Source of the DNA: Arcobacteraceae bacterium
GTDB taxonomy: Bacteria; Campylobacterota; Campylobacteria; Campylobacterales; Arcobacteraceae
Assembly: GCA_028687375.1 (NCBI GenBank)
Contig: JAQUAG010000003.1
Coordinates: forward strand, 188,788-252,787
Direction of reading: 5' to 3'
Length of the DNA stretch: 64,000 nucleotides
Below are positions 28,325 through 38,697 of this stretch, piece by piece. The position numbers and the translations under genes are program-made. The stretch's first letter is position 1. Every line of letters begins with the position of its first letter. The notes below the pieces were generated by a model. That model had not been told where the DNA came from. It worked only from the letters and a program-made list of their open reading frames with translations, and did no database searches.

Positions 28325-29614
28325 CTATTGTTTAATTAACTCTGATAGATAATTTTTATACTCTTCAAAATCAAAATCTTCTATTTGTGCAACACCATCT
28401 TTTTGGGCAGCTTTCGCCACCTCAGATGCTACATAAACCAAAACTCTTCTATCAAAAGGTGATGGGATAATATAATCAGCTCCAAATTCCATATTTTCCC
28501 TTTGACAAGCTTTTTTTACATAAACTGGAACTTCTTCTAACGCCAAAGATGCCAAGGCATTTGCAGCAGCTAACTTCATATTTTCTGTTATTTTTGTAGC
28601 TTGTACATCTAATGCACCTCTAAAAATCGCAGGGAAACCAAGTACATTATTTACTTGATTTGGATAATCACTTCTTCCTGTTCCTATAATCACATCATTT
28701 CTGGCTTCTTTTGCAAGAGATGGAAGAATCTCAGGATTTGGATTTGCACAAGCAAAAATAACTGGATGGCTATTCATAGATTGTACCATCTCTTTTGAGA
28801 TAACATTTGCCTTACTAAGTCCAAGAACCATATCAGCACCCCTCATAGCATCTTCTAAAGTTCTATCTTCTGTATCTATCGCAAATTCTAATTTAAAACT
28901 ATTTAAATCATCCCTTTTTGTATGAATTACCCCTTGGGAATCAATCATAACAATATGACTTATCCCTAAAGTTTTATACATCTTAGCACAAGCAATTCCA
29001 GCAGCCCCAGCACCAATAACAACCACTTTTAAATTTTCCGCTTTCTTTCCACTCATTTTTAGAACATTGATAAGTCCTGCTGTTGTAATAACAGCCGTTC
29101 CATGTTGGTCGTCGTGAAAAACTGGAATTTTACATCTTTTTTTAAGTTCCTCTTCTATGATAAAACATTTTGGAGCTTTTATATCTTCTAAGTTTATCCC
29201 TCCAAAACTATCACTAATAGCTGCAACAGTGTCTATAATTTTATCTATATCTTTTACATTGAGTTCAATGTCAACTGCATCAATATTTGCAAACTTTTTA
29301 AAAAGGACACATTTCCCCTCCATCACTGGTTTACTTGCCATATGACCAATATCACCAAGTCCCAATACTGCTGTTCCATCACTTATCACTGCTACAAGAT
29401 TCCCTTTATTTGTATAGTCATATACTCTTTTTGGTTCTTTTTCTATCTCAAGACAAGGATATGCGACACCTGGGGAATAAGCAAGAGAAAGTTCATGCGT
29501 GGTATTGCACTCTTTTGTTACAAGGGTGCCTGTTTTTCCATTTGTATCAAATGGATGTCTTGCTTTGTGGTACTGTAAAGATTGCTCTTGAAAATCTTCT
29601 TTATTTGGATTCAT
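28325..29614 (-). CDS. malic enzyme
   Basis: This 429-residue enzyme converts malate to pyruvate and CO2 with NAD(P)+. Visible motifs are YSPGVAYPC, SDGTAVLGLGDIG, VFHDDQHGTAVI and the dinucleotide site VVIGAGAAGIACAK. It lacks the phosphotransacetylase-like C-terminal half of MaeB, so it is the short form. Its start overlaps the end of the PLP lyase gene by 14 bases; AGGAA lies 6 bases before the ATG. Confidence 0.95.
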   Translation of the reverse strand: MNPNKEDFQEQSLQYHKARHPFDTNGKTGTLVTKECNTTHELSLAYSPGVAYPCLEIEKEPKRVYDYTNKGNLVAVISDGTAVLGLGDIGHMASKPVMEGKCVLFKKFANIDAVDIELNVKDIDKIIDTVAAISDSFGGINLEDIKAPKCFIIEEELKKRCKIPVFHDDQHGTAVITTAGLINVLKMSGKKAENLKVVVIGAGAAGIACAKMYKTLGISHIVMIDSQGVIHTKRDDLNSFKLEFAIDTEDRTLEDAMRGADMVLGLSKANVISKEMVQSMNSHPVIFACANPNPEILPSLAKEARNDVIIGTGRSDYPNQVNNVLGFPAIFRGALDVQATKITENMKLAAANALASLALEEVPVYVKKACQRENMEFGADYIIPSPFDRRVLVYVASEVAKAAQKDGVAQIEDFDFEEYKNYLSELIKQ

Positions 29615-30776
29615 TTTTATTTCCTATATAATTTTGTATTTTAATTAGAGACTTTTTGAGCTCTTTTTTAGGCAGTGCAATATTAAGTCTAAAAAAATAT
29701 TTGCCATTCTTTCCAAAAGTTACACCATCATTTAAAGCAACTTTTGCATCTTTTAAAAGTTTATCTTTTATCTCTTTATGCTTTAAACCACTCTTTTTAA
29801 AATCAAGCCATAAAAGATAGGTTGCCTCATTTTTAATAACTTTCACAACGGGAAAATATTTGCTAAAAAACTTTTCTGTAAAAGCTATATTTTTTCTCAA
29901 ATACTCTAAAAGTTGTTCTAACCAAATGTTCCCTTCTTTGCTATAACAACTTTGAATAAGGGTATTTGAAAGTGAATTTAAAGAAGTGATATGGTGTTTT
30001 TTGGCACTTATTTTAAATTGCTTTATTATTTTTGTATCTAAGGAAAAAGCATACGAAGTGTTAAATCCAGCCACATTAAAAGTTTTACTAGGAGCATTAA
30101 GTATCAAAGAGGTTGGATTAATCGTAGCAAAAGAAGTAAACTTTGTAAATACCAAATCACTATGAATCTCATCGCTTACCACCAAGATACTATATTTTTC
30201 ACAAATGATATTTACTTTAGTGAGTTCCTCTTTACTCCAAACTCTCCCTACTGGATTATGTGGGGAACAAAGGAGCAAAAGTTTTGTTTTAGGTGTAATT
30301 TTAGACTCAAAATCACTAAAATTTATCTCATATTTTCCATCTTTCAAAATAAGATTTGATTCAACCAATTCTCTATTGCTATCTTTTATAACACTAAAAA
30401 ATGGGAAATACACAGGTGGAAAAACCACCACCTCATCACCAATTTCACTAAAAGTTTCAACTGCCACTTTTAGTGATGGAACAACTCCAGAGCAAAATAG
30501 AATATCTTCTTTTTGAAGTTCTAAATTGTGTCTTTTTTGCCAATTTATAACAGCTTCAAATGATTTATCCGAAGGAATTTCATATCCAAAGATTTGTTGT
30601 TTTAGTTTCTTTTTGAGTGCTTTTTGGACATATTTTGGAGTAGCGAAATCCATATCTGCAACCCATAAAGGTTTTGCATCTACAACTCCAAAATAACTTT
30701 GAAGCCCATCATATTTAACGCAATCTGTATCTAACCTATCTATTTTTTTATCAAAATTGATAGTTTTTGTTTTCAT
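29601..30776 (-). CDS. ovoB: PLP-dependent C-S lyase of the MalY/PatB type, probable OvoB
   Basis: This 391-residue fold-type I PLP protein has WVADMDFATPKYV, SPHNPVGRVWSKEEL, VSDEIHSDLVF and the lysine motif APSKTFNVAGFNTSYA, which are the MalY/PatB signatures. It begins at 30776, where the ATG overlaps the ovoA stop (TAATG). That coupling supports a role as OvoB, the sulfoxide lyase that cleaves the OvoA product to 5-thiohistidine. By sequence alone it could be a cystathionine beta-lyase. Confidence 0.82.
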   Translation of the reverse strand: MKTKTINFDKKIDRLDTDCVKYDGLQSYFGVVDAKPLWVADMDFATPKYVQKALKKKLKQQIFGYEIPSDKSFEAVINWQKRHNLELQKEDILFCSGVVPSLKVAVETFSEIGDEVVVFPPVYFPFFSVIKDSNRELVESNLILKDGKYEINFSDFESKITPKTKLLLLCSPHNPVGRVWSKEELTKVNIICEKYSILVVSDEIHSDLVFTKFTSFATINPTSLILNAPSKTFNVAGFNTSYAFSLDTKIIKQFKISAKKHHITSLNSLSNTLIQSCYSKEGNIWLEQLLEYLRKNIAFTEKFFSKYFPVVKVIKNEATYLLWLDFKKSGLKHKEIKDKLLKDAKVALNDGVTFGKNGKYFFRLNIALPKKELKKSLIKIQNYIGNKNESK

Positions 30777-32653
30777 TATTTTTCCCAAACAGTGCAAATT
30801 TCTGTTTCATCGATAAATTGTAAACTTTGCCCTAAAATCTTTTTCAATTGCTCTTTTTGAGTGAAGTTCTTAAAAGCTACAACAACTCTTCCACTAACAT
30901 TGAGTCTTTTTGGTAACTCTTCAAGAAAATGGCTAAAGTTATAAATCTCTTCAAAATTATTGGTTATAACTATAAAATCATACCCTTTAAAATGTGGTTT
31001 GAGATTGCAACTATCCCCTTGCCAAAATTCAATATTTAGAGCATTTTGCAACTCTAAATTTTTTTGTGCAATTAAAATATTGCGTGCTGTAAAATCTATC
31101 CCAACCATATTCTCAAAACTATGAACTAATTCAAAAACAACTTTTCCATAGTCACATCCAAGATTAAGCCCTCTTTTGTAATCATCTTTGATATAGTTCT
31201 TAGCAACACTAGCAACTTTTTCAAAAAATGCAACTTCTCTAAAAGTTATCTCATCTTTAAAAACTTCAACATCCTCTTTGTGGTCACTAGAAACTTCCAC
31301 ATATCTAAAACCAGCGTGTTGAAAGAAGTGTCTTCTAAAAGCATATCGTGCACTTAAAAGTGCCTCATTTCCTGTACTTATAAACGAACCACCTTTTATT
31401 AAATTGTGTCTTCTATCAAAAGTTGGAACAGAAAAATCATCATACAATGGATGAATCTCAAACCCTTTAAATCCATCAATCGTTGTAGCACTCCATTGCC
31501 AAACATTTCCAATCACATCGTAAAAGTCACCATGTTTAAATTCATTCACAGCAGTTGGTGAACAATAATGTTCAAGATTGATATTAGCTGGTGCTACATC
31601 ACCCCAAAATGGCTCATCTTTTAATCCACAAACTTCATGAAGTTGATACCACATCGCTTCACTTGGAAGAGTGATATTTGTATTTGTTTTGGATGATTTC
31701 CATTTACAAAAAGCCAAAGATTCGAGATAGTTAACCTCAACTGGCCAATTTAATGGAAGCGGTATTATATTTTGGATTGTTCTTAAATAGTATTTTTCAT
31801 CTTGTAAAATCCAAAAAGTTGGCTTCGTTACTTTTGTGTAATTTCTCCATCTAAGCCCCTCATCATCCCAAAAACTATCATTTTGGTATCCACCCTCTTG
31901 TACAAATTCTAAAAATTCTCCATTTGAAACCAAATACTTTGAAGCTTTAAAATCATCCACTACAAAATTAGCAACGCCATATTCATTATCCCAACCATAA
32001 AAATCATCATCTTTACTTTTTCCAAGTGTTATTTTCCCACCAAGAACAGCTAAAAGTTCATTTTTTGGAGCATCTTTATAATTCTTCGATTCATTAAAAA
32101 ATAGGTTTTGTTTGATAAATTTAAAGTCAAGTTGTCGATGAAGAACTGATGAAGTTTCAAGATGGATTCTTTCATGTTCTATCCCCATCATCACTATCCA
32201 CATAGGACTTTCCCACTTTATTGGTAGTGTAAAATCTACATTTTCAATAAAATCTACAATCGTCTCTTTTACTTTTGTTCTATAGTTTCTCACATCTTCA
32301 ACTTTTGGCCAACTATAGTTTGATTGATTTAAGTCATCCCAACTCATCTCATCAACCCCAATAGCAAAAATAGACTCATATGATGGATTGATTCTCTCTT
32401 TTAAAAATCCACCAAGGATAAGTTTATTGATATAAAAAGTAGCCGTATGTCCAAAATAAAAGATAAGTGGATGCCTTAACTTTTCAGGTTGTTCATAAAA
32501 AATAGCATCACTTTGGAAAATCGTAAAAAGCTCTTCAAAGACTCTATAAGTTTTTAAAAAGTACTCTTTTATCTCAGCTCTTTTAGCTTCAATATCATCA
32601 CCTTTTAAAGATAAATTCCGAGTGATAAAGTCCTTTTTTTCTAACTTTTCCAT
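30776..32653 (-). CDS. ovoA: 5-histidylcysteine sulfoxide synthase / methyltransferase OvoA
   Basis: OvoA joins cysteine to histidine with oxygen and iron, and its C-terminal methyltransferase makes ovothiol A. Residues 1-170 are DinB-like with iron ligands His69 (FGHTATFY), His160 and His164 (HERIHLE). Residues about 190-435 form the FGE-sulfatase domain (GNVWQWSATTIDGF; LIKGGSFISTG; SARYAFRRHFFQHAGFRYV). From about 485 a SAM-binding domain starts with LNLGCDYGKV. At 625 residues it is more compact than many OvoA proteins. It lies 12 bases after proS and is coupled to the lyase gene. Confidence 0.9.
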   Translation of the reverse strand: MEKLEKKDFITRNLSLKGDDIEAKRAEIKEYFLKTYRVFEELFTIFQSDAIFYEQPEKLRHPLIFYFGHTATFYINKLILGGFLKERINPSYESIFAIGVDEMSWDDLNQSNYSWPKVEDVRNYRTKVKETIVDFIENVDFTLPIKWESPMWIVMMGIEHERIHLETSSVLHRQLDFKFIKQNLFFNESKNYKDAPKNELLAVLGGKITLGKSKDDDFYGWDNEYGVANFVVDDFKASKYLVSNGEFLEFVQEGGYQNDSFWDDEGLRWRNYTKVTKPTFWILQDEKYYLRTIQNIIPLPLNWPVEVNYLESLAFCKWKSSKTNTNITLPSEAMWYQLHEVCGLKDEPFWGDVAPANINLEHYCSPTAVNEFKHGDFYDVIGNVWQWSATTIDGFKGFEIHPLYDDFSVPTFDRRHNLIKGGSFISTGNEALLSARYAFRRHFFQHAGFRYVEVSSDHKEDVEVFKDEITFREVAFFEKVASVAKNYIKDDYKRGLNLGCDYGKVVFELVHSFENMVGIDFTARNILIAQKNLELQNALNIEFWQGDSCNLKPHFKGYDFIVITNNFEEIYNFSHFLEELPKRLNVSGRVVVAFKNFTQKEQLKKILGQSLQFIDETEICTVWEK

Positions 32654-32665
32654 AAGATAAATTTT

Positions 32666-34366
32666 TTATTTACCTTTTAAAACTTCCACAATATTTTCTA
32701 TTGCAATATCCTCTTTCTCACCAGTTTTTCTACAAACCAATTCAACTAAACCATCGCTTAGTTTTTTTCCAATAATAACCGCATAAGGGAAACCAATAAG
32801 TTCAAAATCAGACATTTTAAATCCATATCTCTCTTTTACTCTATCATCCATAATAACTTCAATTCCACAACCTTTTAGTTCATTGTAGATTTTAGTTCCA
32901 GCTTCAATCTCCTCTTCACTTTTACCATTTGAGATAATGATATCTACAAAAAATGGTGCTGTCTCTTTTGTCCAAATACACCCTTTTTCATCATGACTTT
33001 GCTCTATAACTGCAGCAATTAATCTACTTACTCCGACACCATAGGTTCCCATTTCAAACGCTTTACTTTTTCCATTGTTATCTAAAAAGTTTGCCCCTAA
33101 TGCTTTTGAGTATTTATCTCCAAGTTGGAAAATATGCCCTACTTCTATCCCTTTTGTATATGAAAGTTTTCCACCACAACATTCACAAATATCACCTTCA
33201 CAAACAGCAACCAATCCAAAATAAACATCATCTGCCATACAACAAACATCAACACCTGCTAAATGGTAATGCTCCTCATTTGCTCCACAAACCATATCTT
33301 TTTCATCTTTGAGTTCATTATCAATTTTAAAAATCACAGTTGCGGGTAAATCTTTGATTCCAACATATCCAGCAACAAGTCCAGCTTCTGCAATTTCTTC
33401 TTCACTAATATCAACTAACTCTAAAGCATTTACACTATTGCAAGCTTTTGTCTCTTCAAGTTCATCATCCCCTCTAACAAAAAATACTGCTACTTTTTCA
33501 CCCTCTTCATAAATCGCTTTTTTGATAACTGCTTTTATTGTTTGAGATGGAGAAATAGCTAAAAAGTTTGAAACTTCCTCTATAGATTTTAGATTTGGAG
33601 TATGAATTTTTCCACTTATTAAAGTTTTTTTCTCTTCAACTTTTCTAGAAACCCTAACTGCAGCTTCAATATTTGCCCCATAATTACAGCTATCACAAAC
33701 AACAATCGTATCTTCTCCACTATTTGCTAATACGTGGAACTCTTTACTTCCTGTCCCACCAATCGCTCCACTATCAGCATCTACGATTCTAAAGTCAAGC
33801 CCAAGTCTTGTAAAGATTTTTTTGTAAGTTTCTTCCATAAGTGAAAATTCTCTTTTCATATCTTCAATACTGCCGTGAAAAGAGTAACCATCTTTCATTA
33901 AAAATTCTCTCCCCCTCATAAGACCAAATCGTGGTCTTGCTTCATCTCTAAATTTTGTATTTATTTGATAAAGATTGATTGGTAAATCTTTATAGCTTGT
34001 TACTCTATTTTTTACCAACTCAACCATAGCTTCTTCGTTTGTTGGGCTTAAGACAAAACCATTGTTTTTTCTATCTTTGATTCTAAGCATTTCAAGTCCC
34101 ATTTTAGAAGCTCTTCCGCTATTTTCCCAAAATTCTATTGGTGTTACAAATGAAAGTTGTACCTCTTGTGCTCCACTATTATCAAGCTCCTCTTTTACTA
34201 CATTTCTTATCTTATCAAGTACGATTTTTCCAAGTGGTAAGTAGTTATAAAGTCCACTTCCACTTGTATTGATAAATCCAGCTCGAAGTAAAAATTGATG
34301 TGATGGTAATGTCGCATCGTTTGGTGTCTCTTTTGTTGTTGGTATAAAAAGTTTTGAGAATTTCAT
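32666..34366 (-). CDS. proS: prolyl-tRNA synthetase
   Basis: This 566-residue class II synthetase charges tRNA-Pro. Family signatures include [41 protein letters not shown] (class II motif 2), the YbaK-like editing insertion in the middle, and [14 protein letters not shown] (motif 3). The length is normal for the bacterial ProS type. It follows hemA by one base. Confidence 0.97.
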   Translation of the reverse strand: MKFSKLFIPTTKETPNDATLPSHQFLLRAGFINTSGSGLYNYLPLGKIVLDKIRNVVKEELDNSGAQEVQLSFVTPIEFWENSGRASKMGLEMLRIKDRKNNGFVLSPTNEEAMVELVKNRVTSYKDLPINLYQINTKFRDEARPRFGLMRGREFLMKDGYSFHGSIEDMKREFSLMEETYKKIFTRLGLDFRIVDADSGAIGGTGSKEFHVLANSGEDTIVVCDSCNYGANIEAAVRVSRKVEEKKTLISGKIHTPNLKSIEEVSNFLAISPSQTIKAVIKKAIYEEGEKVAVFFVRGDDELEETKACNSVNALELVDISEEEIAEAGLVAGYVGIKDLPATVIFKIDNELKDEKDMVCGANEEHYHLAGVDVCCMADDVYFGLVAVCEGDICECCGGKLSYTKGIEVGHIFQLGDKYSKALGANFLDNNGKSKAFEMGTYGVGVSRLIAAVIEQSHDEKGCIWTKETAPFFVDIIISNGKSEEEIEAGTKIYNELKGCGIEVIMDDRVKERYGFKMSDFELIGFPYAVIIGKKLSDGLVELVCRKTGEKEDIAIENIVEVLKGK

Positions 34367-34367
34367 A

Positions 34368-35678
34368 TTAGTTTATTTCCTTGTAATTATTTATTGTATC
34401 TTCATCTTTTATTCCAAAAAGATTTTGGGTAGTATTTAGTATCTCATCACCCTCAAGAGATATTGAAACTTCTTTTAGTTTCATCGTTGGCGTATGTAAA
34501 AACTCTGCCATTATTGACTTACACAATTTTTCTATGTTTGCTTTATCATCAGAGTTTATAAATCTTTTTTTGATGGCATTTTGAATTTTCTTCTCTATTA
34601 TCTCATCACTTTTAGTTCTGATATTTTTAATAATTGGCTCAACCGAAAGTGTTTTTAACCAGATAAAAAACTCCTCCGTCATATGTCCAACGATATTAAA
34701 TGCCTCTTTTGCTTGACCAGCACGAAGTTCTAAAGTTTCATTCACTATACATTGTAAATCATCAACACTATAGATATTTACTCCATCGATTTGCATCTCT
34801 TCGATATCTCTAGGAAGTGCAATATCAAACCAATTTCTAATCTCTTTAAATGGCTTTATCATCTCTTTTTTGATGATTGGATAAGGTGCAGATGTAGCAG
34901 TTACTAAAAGTCTCATAGAATTTAAAAGCGTTTCTAACTCTTCATAAGGTCGTACATCTACTTGCAAGGCATTATAATTTGAACCATTTCCATCCATAAT
35001 AATACTATGCGCTAAAACTCTTGCTTTTTTAATATTTCTACTACAAATTACTACATCAAATCCACTTTTAAGGAGATGCCTACAAGCAAGTTCACTCATC
35101 TCTCCAGCCCCAATAACAAGTGCTTTTACACCTTGTTCATCTTTGTAGAGTTGTTTTGCTTTTGAGACAGCTGTTGAAGCAACTGAAACAGAACCAGTCC
35201 CTAGTTGAGTGATATTTCGTACCTTTGCAGCACATTTAAAAGCAAAATTCATAACACGGGAGAGTTTTTGAGAAGCAAAATTTTTATCTAATGCAAATTT
35301 AAAAGAATCTTTTAGTTGCCCAGCTATTTGAGTTTCTCCCACTACAAGGCTGTCAAGAGATGAAGCAACTGTAAAAAGATGGTAAATAGCTGCAACATTT
35401 TCATAGATATCTGCTCTATCTTTGAGATCTAAATAGTCCAATTCTGAACGGTTAGAAAAGTGTTCGATGATATCTCTTGCGGTATTTTTGCTATCTCTAA
35501 CGCTTGCTATAAGTTCAACTCTATTGCAAGTGGAGATTAACATCGCTTCGTTGATGTGTTCATTTTCTAGTACTTTTTTTAGAAAAGTCTCTTTTTCTAA
35601 TTCATTTCCAAATGATAGTTTTTCTCTTGTTTTGATATCGGTATTTTTGTGAGTAAAACTAACTATTAAATATTCCAT
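34368..35678 (-). CDS. hemA: glutamyl-tRNA reductase
   Basis: HemA reduces Glu-tRNA to glutamate semialdehyde, the first step of heme synthesis by the C5 path. The nucleophile is Cys51 in STCNRVE. The NADPH site is [15 protein letters not shown], and the segment [12 protein letters not shown] is typical. It is 436 residues. A likely -10 box lies 33 bases upstream. Confidence 0.96.
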   Translation of the reverse strand: MEYLIVSFTHKNTDIKTREKLSFGNELEKETFLKKVLENEHINEAMLISTCNRVELIASVRDSKNTARDIIEHFSNRSELDYLDLKDRADIYENVAAIYHLFTVASSLDSLVVGETQIAGQLKDSFKFALDKNFASQKLSRVMNFAFKCAAKVRNITQLGTGSVSVASTAVSKAKQLYKDEQGVKALVIGAGEMSELACRHLLKSGFDVVICSRNIKKARVLAHSIIMDGNGSNYNALQVDVRPYEELETLLNSMRLLVTATSAPYPIIKKEMIKPFKEIRNWFDIALPRDIEEMQIDGVNIYSVDDLQCIVNETLELRAGQAKEAFNIVGHMTEEFFIWLKTLSVEPIIKNIRTKSDEIIEKKIQNAIKKRFINSDDKANIEKLCKSIMAEFLHTPTMKLKEVSISLEGDEILNTTQNLFGIKDEDTINNYKEIN

Positions 35679-35710
35679 AAGCTTAAATCCATTGTTTTTA
35701 TAAAGGTTGG

Positions 35711-35716
35711 ATTATA
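35711..35716 (-). promoter_or_regulatory. TATAAT -10 box for hemA
   Basis: A perfect minus-strand TATAAT lies 33 bases before the hemA ATG. Confidence 0.5.
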
Positions 35717-35792
35717 CAACTTTCTTACTTTTGATATTATTTTGAGGAATATTTAGAGAGACATTTATCTATTTTAACTTTTAGAACCTATA

Positions 35793-37148
35793 TCATATTA
35801 AAGTATTATCAATTTTATTTTTTACTTCATCATAATCTTTTTGAAGAGTTGAAAAATTATTTAATAGTTTTTGGTACAATATTTTATCCTCATTCTCAAA
35901 AATAGGATTTAGCAAAAGTTTCTTCAATTCATTCATATTAGCTTCTATAAACTTTGTATAACTTTTAATTTTCCAATCCTCTTCAGTAGATTCTTTTCTA
36001 AGTTCAGGGTCGTCCCTTTCTGGAATAAAATGTGTCTTATCATTCCAACCTAAACTATCTGATAATCTATCTATAAAATTCATATATTCTATTTGCTCAT
36101 CAAAGGTTTGAACAGTTTGAAATAAAGCTTTATTAAAATCTTCATTATCAGTTATTTGTGTAGCATGCAACATTGCTCCAGCTCTAAAATCTGTACTTTT
36201 TAGAACTGGAATTTCATCAGGTGAGATCCCAGAAGCAAGTCCAAATGCTAAATAATTATTAAATTTCTTTACTTGCTCATAAGAGAGACTTTGAATTTCG
36301 TTCATTGTGTATGTATCATCAGCTAAAATATCTCTAAAGATTTTTTCGTCAGTAGCCGATAATGATGAAAATCCATTGTATTTGTCTATAAAAGCAACTA
36401 CACGAAATTTCTCTTGTTTTGAAGTAGCATCAGTTGCTGTTTTCTCAGGATTATTGAGAGCATAAATTTCTAAAGGATTTGGTTTGGTATTTTTTGTAAG
36501 TTGTTCTAAAAGTGCTTTATTTTCATCTAAGTTTTTTTGGTAATCCTCTTTTAAATCTTTAATTCCAGTAATAATTTTGTTTGTTTGTTCTTCAATTCCT
36601 TGATATATCTTAGCCCAATATTTATATCCTTCAAGAACTTTATCAAAAAAGTTAGCTATATCAATCTGTTTTGCACCATTTTTTGATAAAAATGGTGCAT
36701 CTCCTTGTGCTTCTTCTATTGAAAGTGCACCAGCAGGATATTTTTTTATACCTACTGCATATTCCATATTATGAATTGTATCTGACATATATAACCAACC
36801 ATCAGTAGCTTCTTTTGTTTTGACATTATCAAATAAGGCTTTATTAAAACTTTCATCGTTTGTTAAACCAATTGTATTGATCCAAGGAAAGGACATTGAT
36901 AACATCTTTGACAAAGGAGCATCATCTGGAAAACCTAATTGCTTAAAATAGTTATCTATTTGAGACTTGTATTGTTTTGCTTCTTCATAACTCAATGTAG
37001 CAATCTTTTTTGTAGCTTCTTCTAAAAAATTAGAATCGACATTGGTTGCTGAGACGGGCTCAAAAATTGCCTCAAAGCTATTTAAAGTTTTTGTTGTACT
37101 ACTTATTTGTTCAATACTAGTTTGACCGTAAGATGACTGTATTAACAT
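35793..37148 (-). CDS. hypothetical protein with an internal duplication
   Basis: This 451-residue soluble protein has no signal peptide and is not recognised. It contains two similar blocks: LSYEEAKQYKSQI ... LTNDESFNKALFDNVKT near residues 50-115, and LSYEQVKKFNNYL ... ITDNEDFNKALFQTVQT near 280-345. Coiled-coil-prone stretches lie between them and at the C-terminus. The layout recalls repeated EF-hand-free calcium or scaffold proteins. AAGGA lies 7 bases before the start. It is downstream of fliP by 34 bases, so a flagellar link is possible. Confidence 0.7.
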   Translation of the reverse strand: MLIQSSYGQTSIEQISSTTKTLNSFEAIFEPVSATNVDSNFLEEATKKIATLSYEEAKQYKSQIDNYFKQLGFPDDAPLSKMLSMSFPWINTIGLTNDESFNKALFDNVKTKEATDGWLYMSDTIHNMEYAVGIKKYPAGALSIEEAQGDAPFLSKNGAKQIDIANFFDKVLEGYKYWAKIYQGIEEQTNKIITGIKDLKEDYQKNLDENKALLEQLTKNTKPNPLEIYALNNPEKTATDATSKQEKFRVVAFIDKYNGFSSLSATDEKIFRDILADDTYTMNEIQSLSYEQVKKFNNYLAFGLASGISPDEIPVLKSTDFRAGAMLHATQITDNEDFNKALFQTVQTFDEQIEYMNFIDRLSDSLGWNDKTHFIPERDDPELRKESTEEDWKIKSYTKFIEANMNELKKLLLNPIFENEDKILYQKLLNNFSTLQKDYDEVKNKIDNTLI

Positions 37149-37182
37149 AAAAAATCCTTAAATTAAAATATTTCTTAATATA

Positions 37183-37911
37183 TTATTTGAAACTTTGGGC
37201 AAGATTTCCAATAATGACAAACCAACCATCAATAATGATAAAGAAAACTAACTTTATAGGTAAACTAATCATAGCAGGTGGTAACATCATCATCCCCAAA
37301 CTCATCAGAATAGAGGAAACAATAATATCAATAACTAAAAATGGCAAGAATATTAAAAATCCTATCTCAAAAGCTGTTCTTAATTCACTTATCATAAATG
37401 CAGGCATAAGTGTTATAACTGAAACATCATCAAGTGTTTTTGGATTTGGCTCTTTTTTGATACGGTAAAAAAGAGCTAAATCACTCTCTCTTGTATTTTT
37501 AAGCATAAATTCTTTAAATGGCTTCACACTTTTTTCAATAGCAACATCGTAAGGAATAGTTTTTTCCATATATGGTTTTATTCCATTTTCCCAAGCATTT
37601 TTTCCATATGGTTGCATAATAAAAACAGTCATAATAAGTGCAAGTGAAATGACAACTTGATTTGGAGGAGATTGTTGCAAACCCATTGCTTGTCGTAAAA
37701 GTCCAAAAACAATGATAAGTCTTGTAAAACTTGTAGCCATCAAAAGTAGTGATGGTGCAAGAACAAACAGCGCAAGAATAATTGCTATGTTGATAGTTTT
37801 TACAAATTGTTCTGGTTGTTCCACTTGTGCAATACTTAGGTTAATCATAGGAGCTCCATCAGCCCCAAAAAGTGTAATAGACAGTGCTAATAAAACTAAA
37901 AAGATTTTCAT
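37183..37911 (-). CDS. fliP: flagellar biosynthesis protein FliP
   Basis: FliP is a core membrane subunit of the flagellar type III export gate. This 242-residue protein has a signal-like start, then SFTRLIIVFGLLRQAMGLQQ (the strongest family motif), PAFMISELRTAFEIGF and SLGMMMLPPAMISLPIKL. Four membrane helices are apparent. It overlaps yihY by 4 bases and no other flagellar genes are near, as is common for scattered Campylobacterota flagellar genes. Confidence 0.96.
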   Translation of the reverse strand: MKIFLVLLALSITLFGADGAPMINLSIAQVEQPEQFVKTINIAIILALFVLAPSLLLMATSFTRLIIVFGLLRQAMGLQQSPPNQVVISLALIMTVFIMQPYGKNAWENGIKPYMEKTIPYDVAIEKSVKPFKEFMLKNTRESDLALFYRIKKEPNPKTLDDVSVITLMPAFMISELRTAFEIGFLIFLPFLVIDIIVSSILMSLGMMMLPPAMISLPIKLVFFIIIDGWFVIIGNLAQSFK

Positions 37912-38693
37912 TTTGAATACTCGATATTTAATTTATGACAAACTTTTATCCCATAAAGATAAATTGTCCATGAGATATAAATCCATAAAAACATAAAAAC
38001 CATAGCACTCAAAGTTCCATAAATAGTACTATAAGTTGAAGAATACACTATGTAGTATAAAAATAATACTTGGGTGATTTTTAATATTACAAGTGTTAAA
38101 AAAGCTGAAAGAGTTGCAGCTTTTAGTGAAATATGTTTATTAACAGATATCTTAAAAAGTGTAGTCATAAAAATCATTCCAAAGATAAAATCAAGTATAG
38201 TTTTTGTGTAGATGCTATCAAAAAATGTAGCTGTTACTGTAAAAACAATAAGAGCTAATGGGATGATAAAAATAAAACTAATATATAAAAAAGACATAGC
38301 CATAAATGATCTATTTTCTGTTTGGTGTATTTTACTTACAATGTTTTCATAATCTTTAAAAAACATAGTAAATACAAAAATAAGATAAAAAAGTCCTAGC
38401 GTTCCTAACTTATCAATATTGACTAAAAAACTCTCAATAGAAGCTACAACCTCTTGGGAATGTGTAGGATTTACAAAGTCAAGTACATAAAACAAAAGCA
38501 TCTGTATTTGAGAAGCAAAAATATCGTAACTAGACATAATTGCAATAATCAAAGCTAATATTGGAAGCATTGAAAAAATAGTAAAAAAACTAAGGCTCGC
38601 TGCAAAATAAAAAGTGTCATCATCAAAAAAATCATATACTTTTTTGATAATTGTAATAAATCTTTGTTTAGTCATTTTTCTATTTTCACTCAC
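37908..38693 (-). CDS. YihY/BrkB-type membrane protein
   Basis: This 261-residue protein has six predicted helices and the family opening: AASLSFFTIFSMLPILALIIA. The C-terminal helices carry YSTIYGTLSAMVFMFLWIYIS. The family was once named RNase BN and is now treated as inner-membrane proteins of unknown function. It overlaps fliP. Confidence 0.9.
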   Translation of the reverse strand: MSENRKMTKQRFITIIKKVYDFFDDDTFYFAASLSFFTIFSMLPILALIIAIMSSYDIFASQIQMLLFYVLDFVNPTHSQEVVASIESFLVNIDKLGTLGLFYLIFVFTMFFKDYENIVSKIHQTENRSFMAMSFLYISFIFIIPLALIVFTVTATFFDSIYTKTILDFIFGMIFMTTLFKISVNKHISLKAATLSAFLTLVILKITQVLFLYYIVYSSTYSTIYGTLSAMVFMFLWIYISWTIYLYGIKVCHKLNIEYSK

Positions 38694-38697
38694 AAGA

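Noticed and set aside
33309..33512. Open frames on the strand opposite proS and similar long frames opposite other core genes
   Set aside because: They lie antisense to well-recognised genes, lack ribosome-binding sites and show only low-complexity Ser/Leu/Ile translation.
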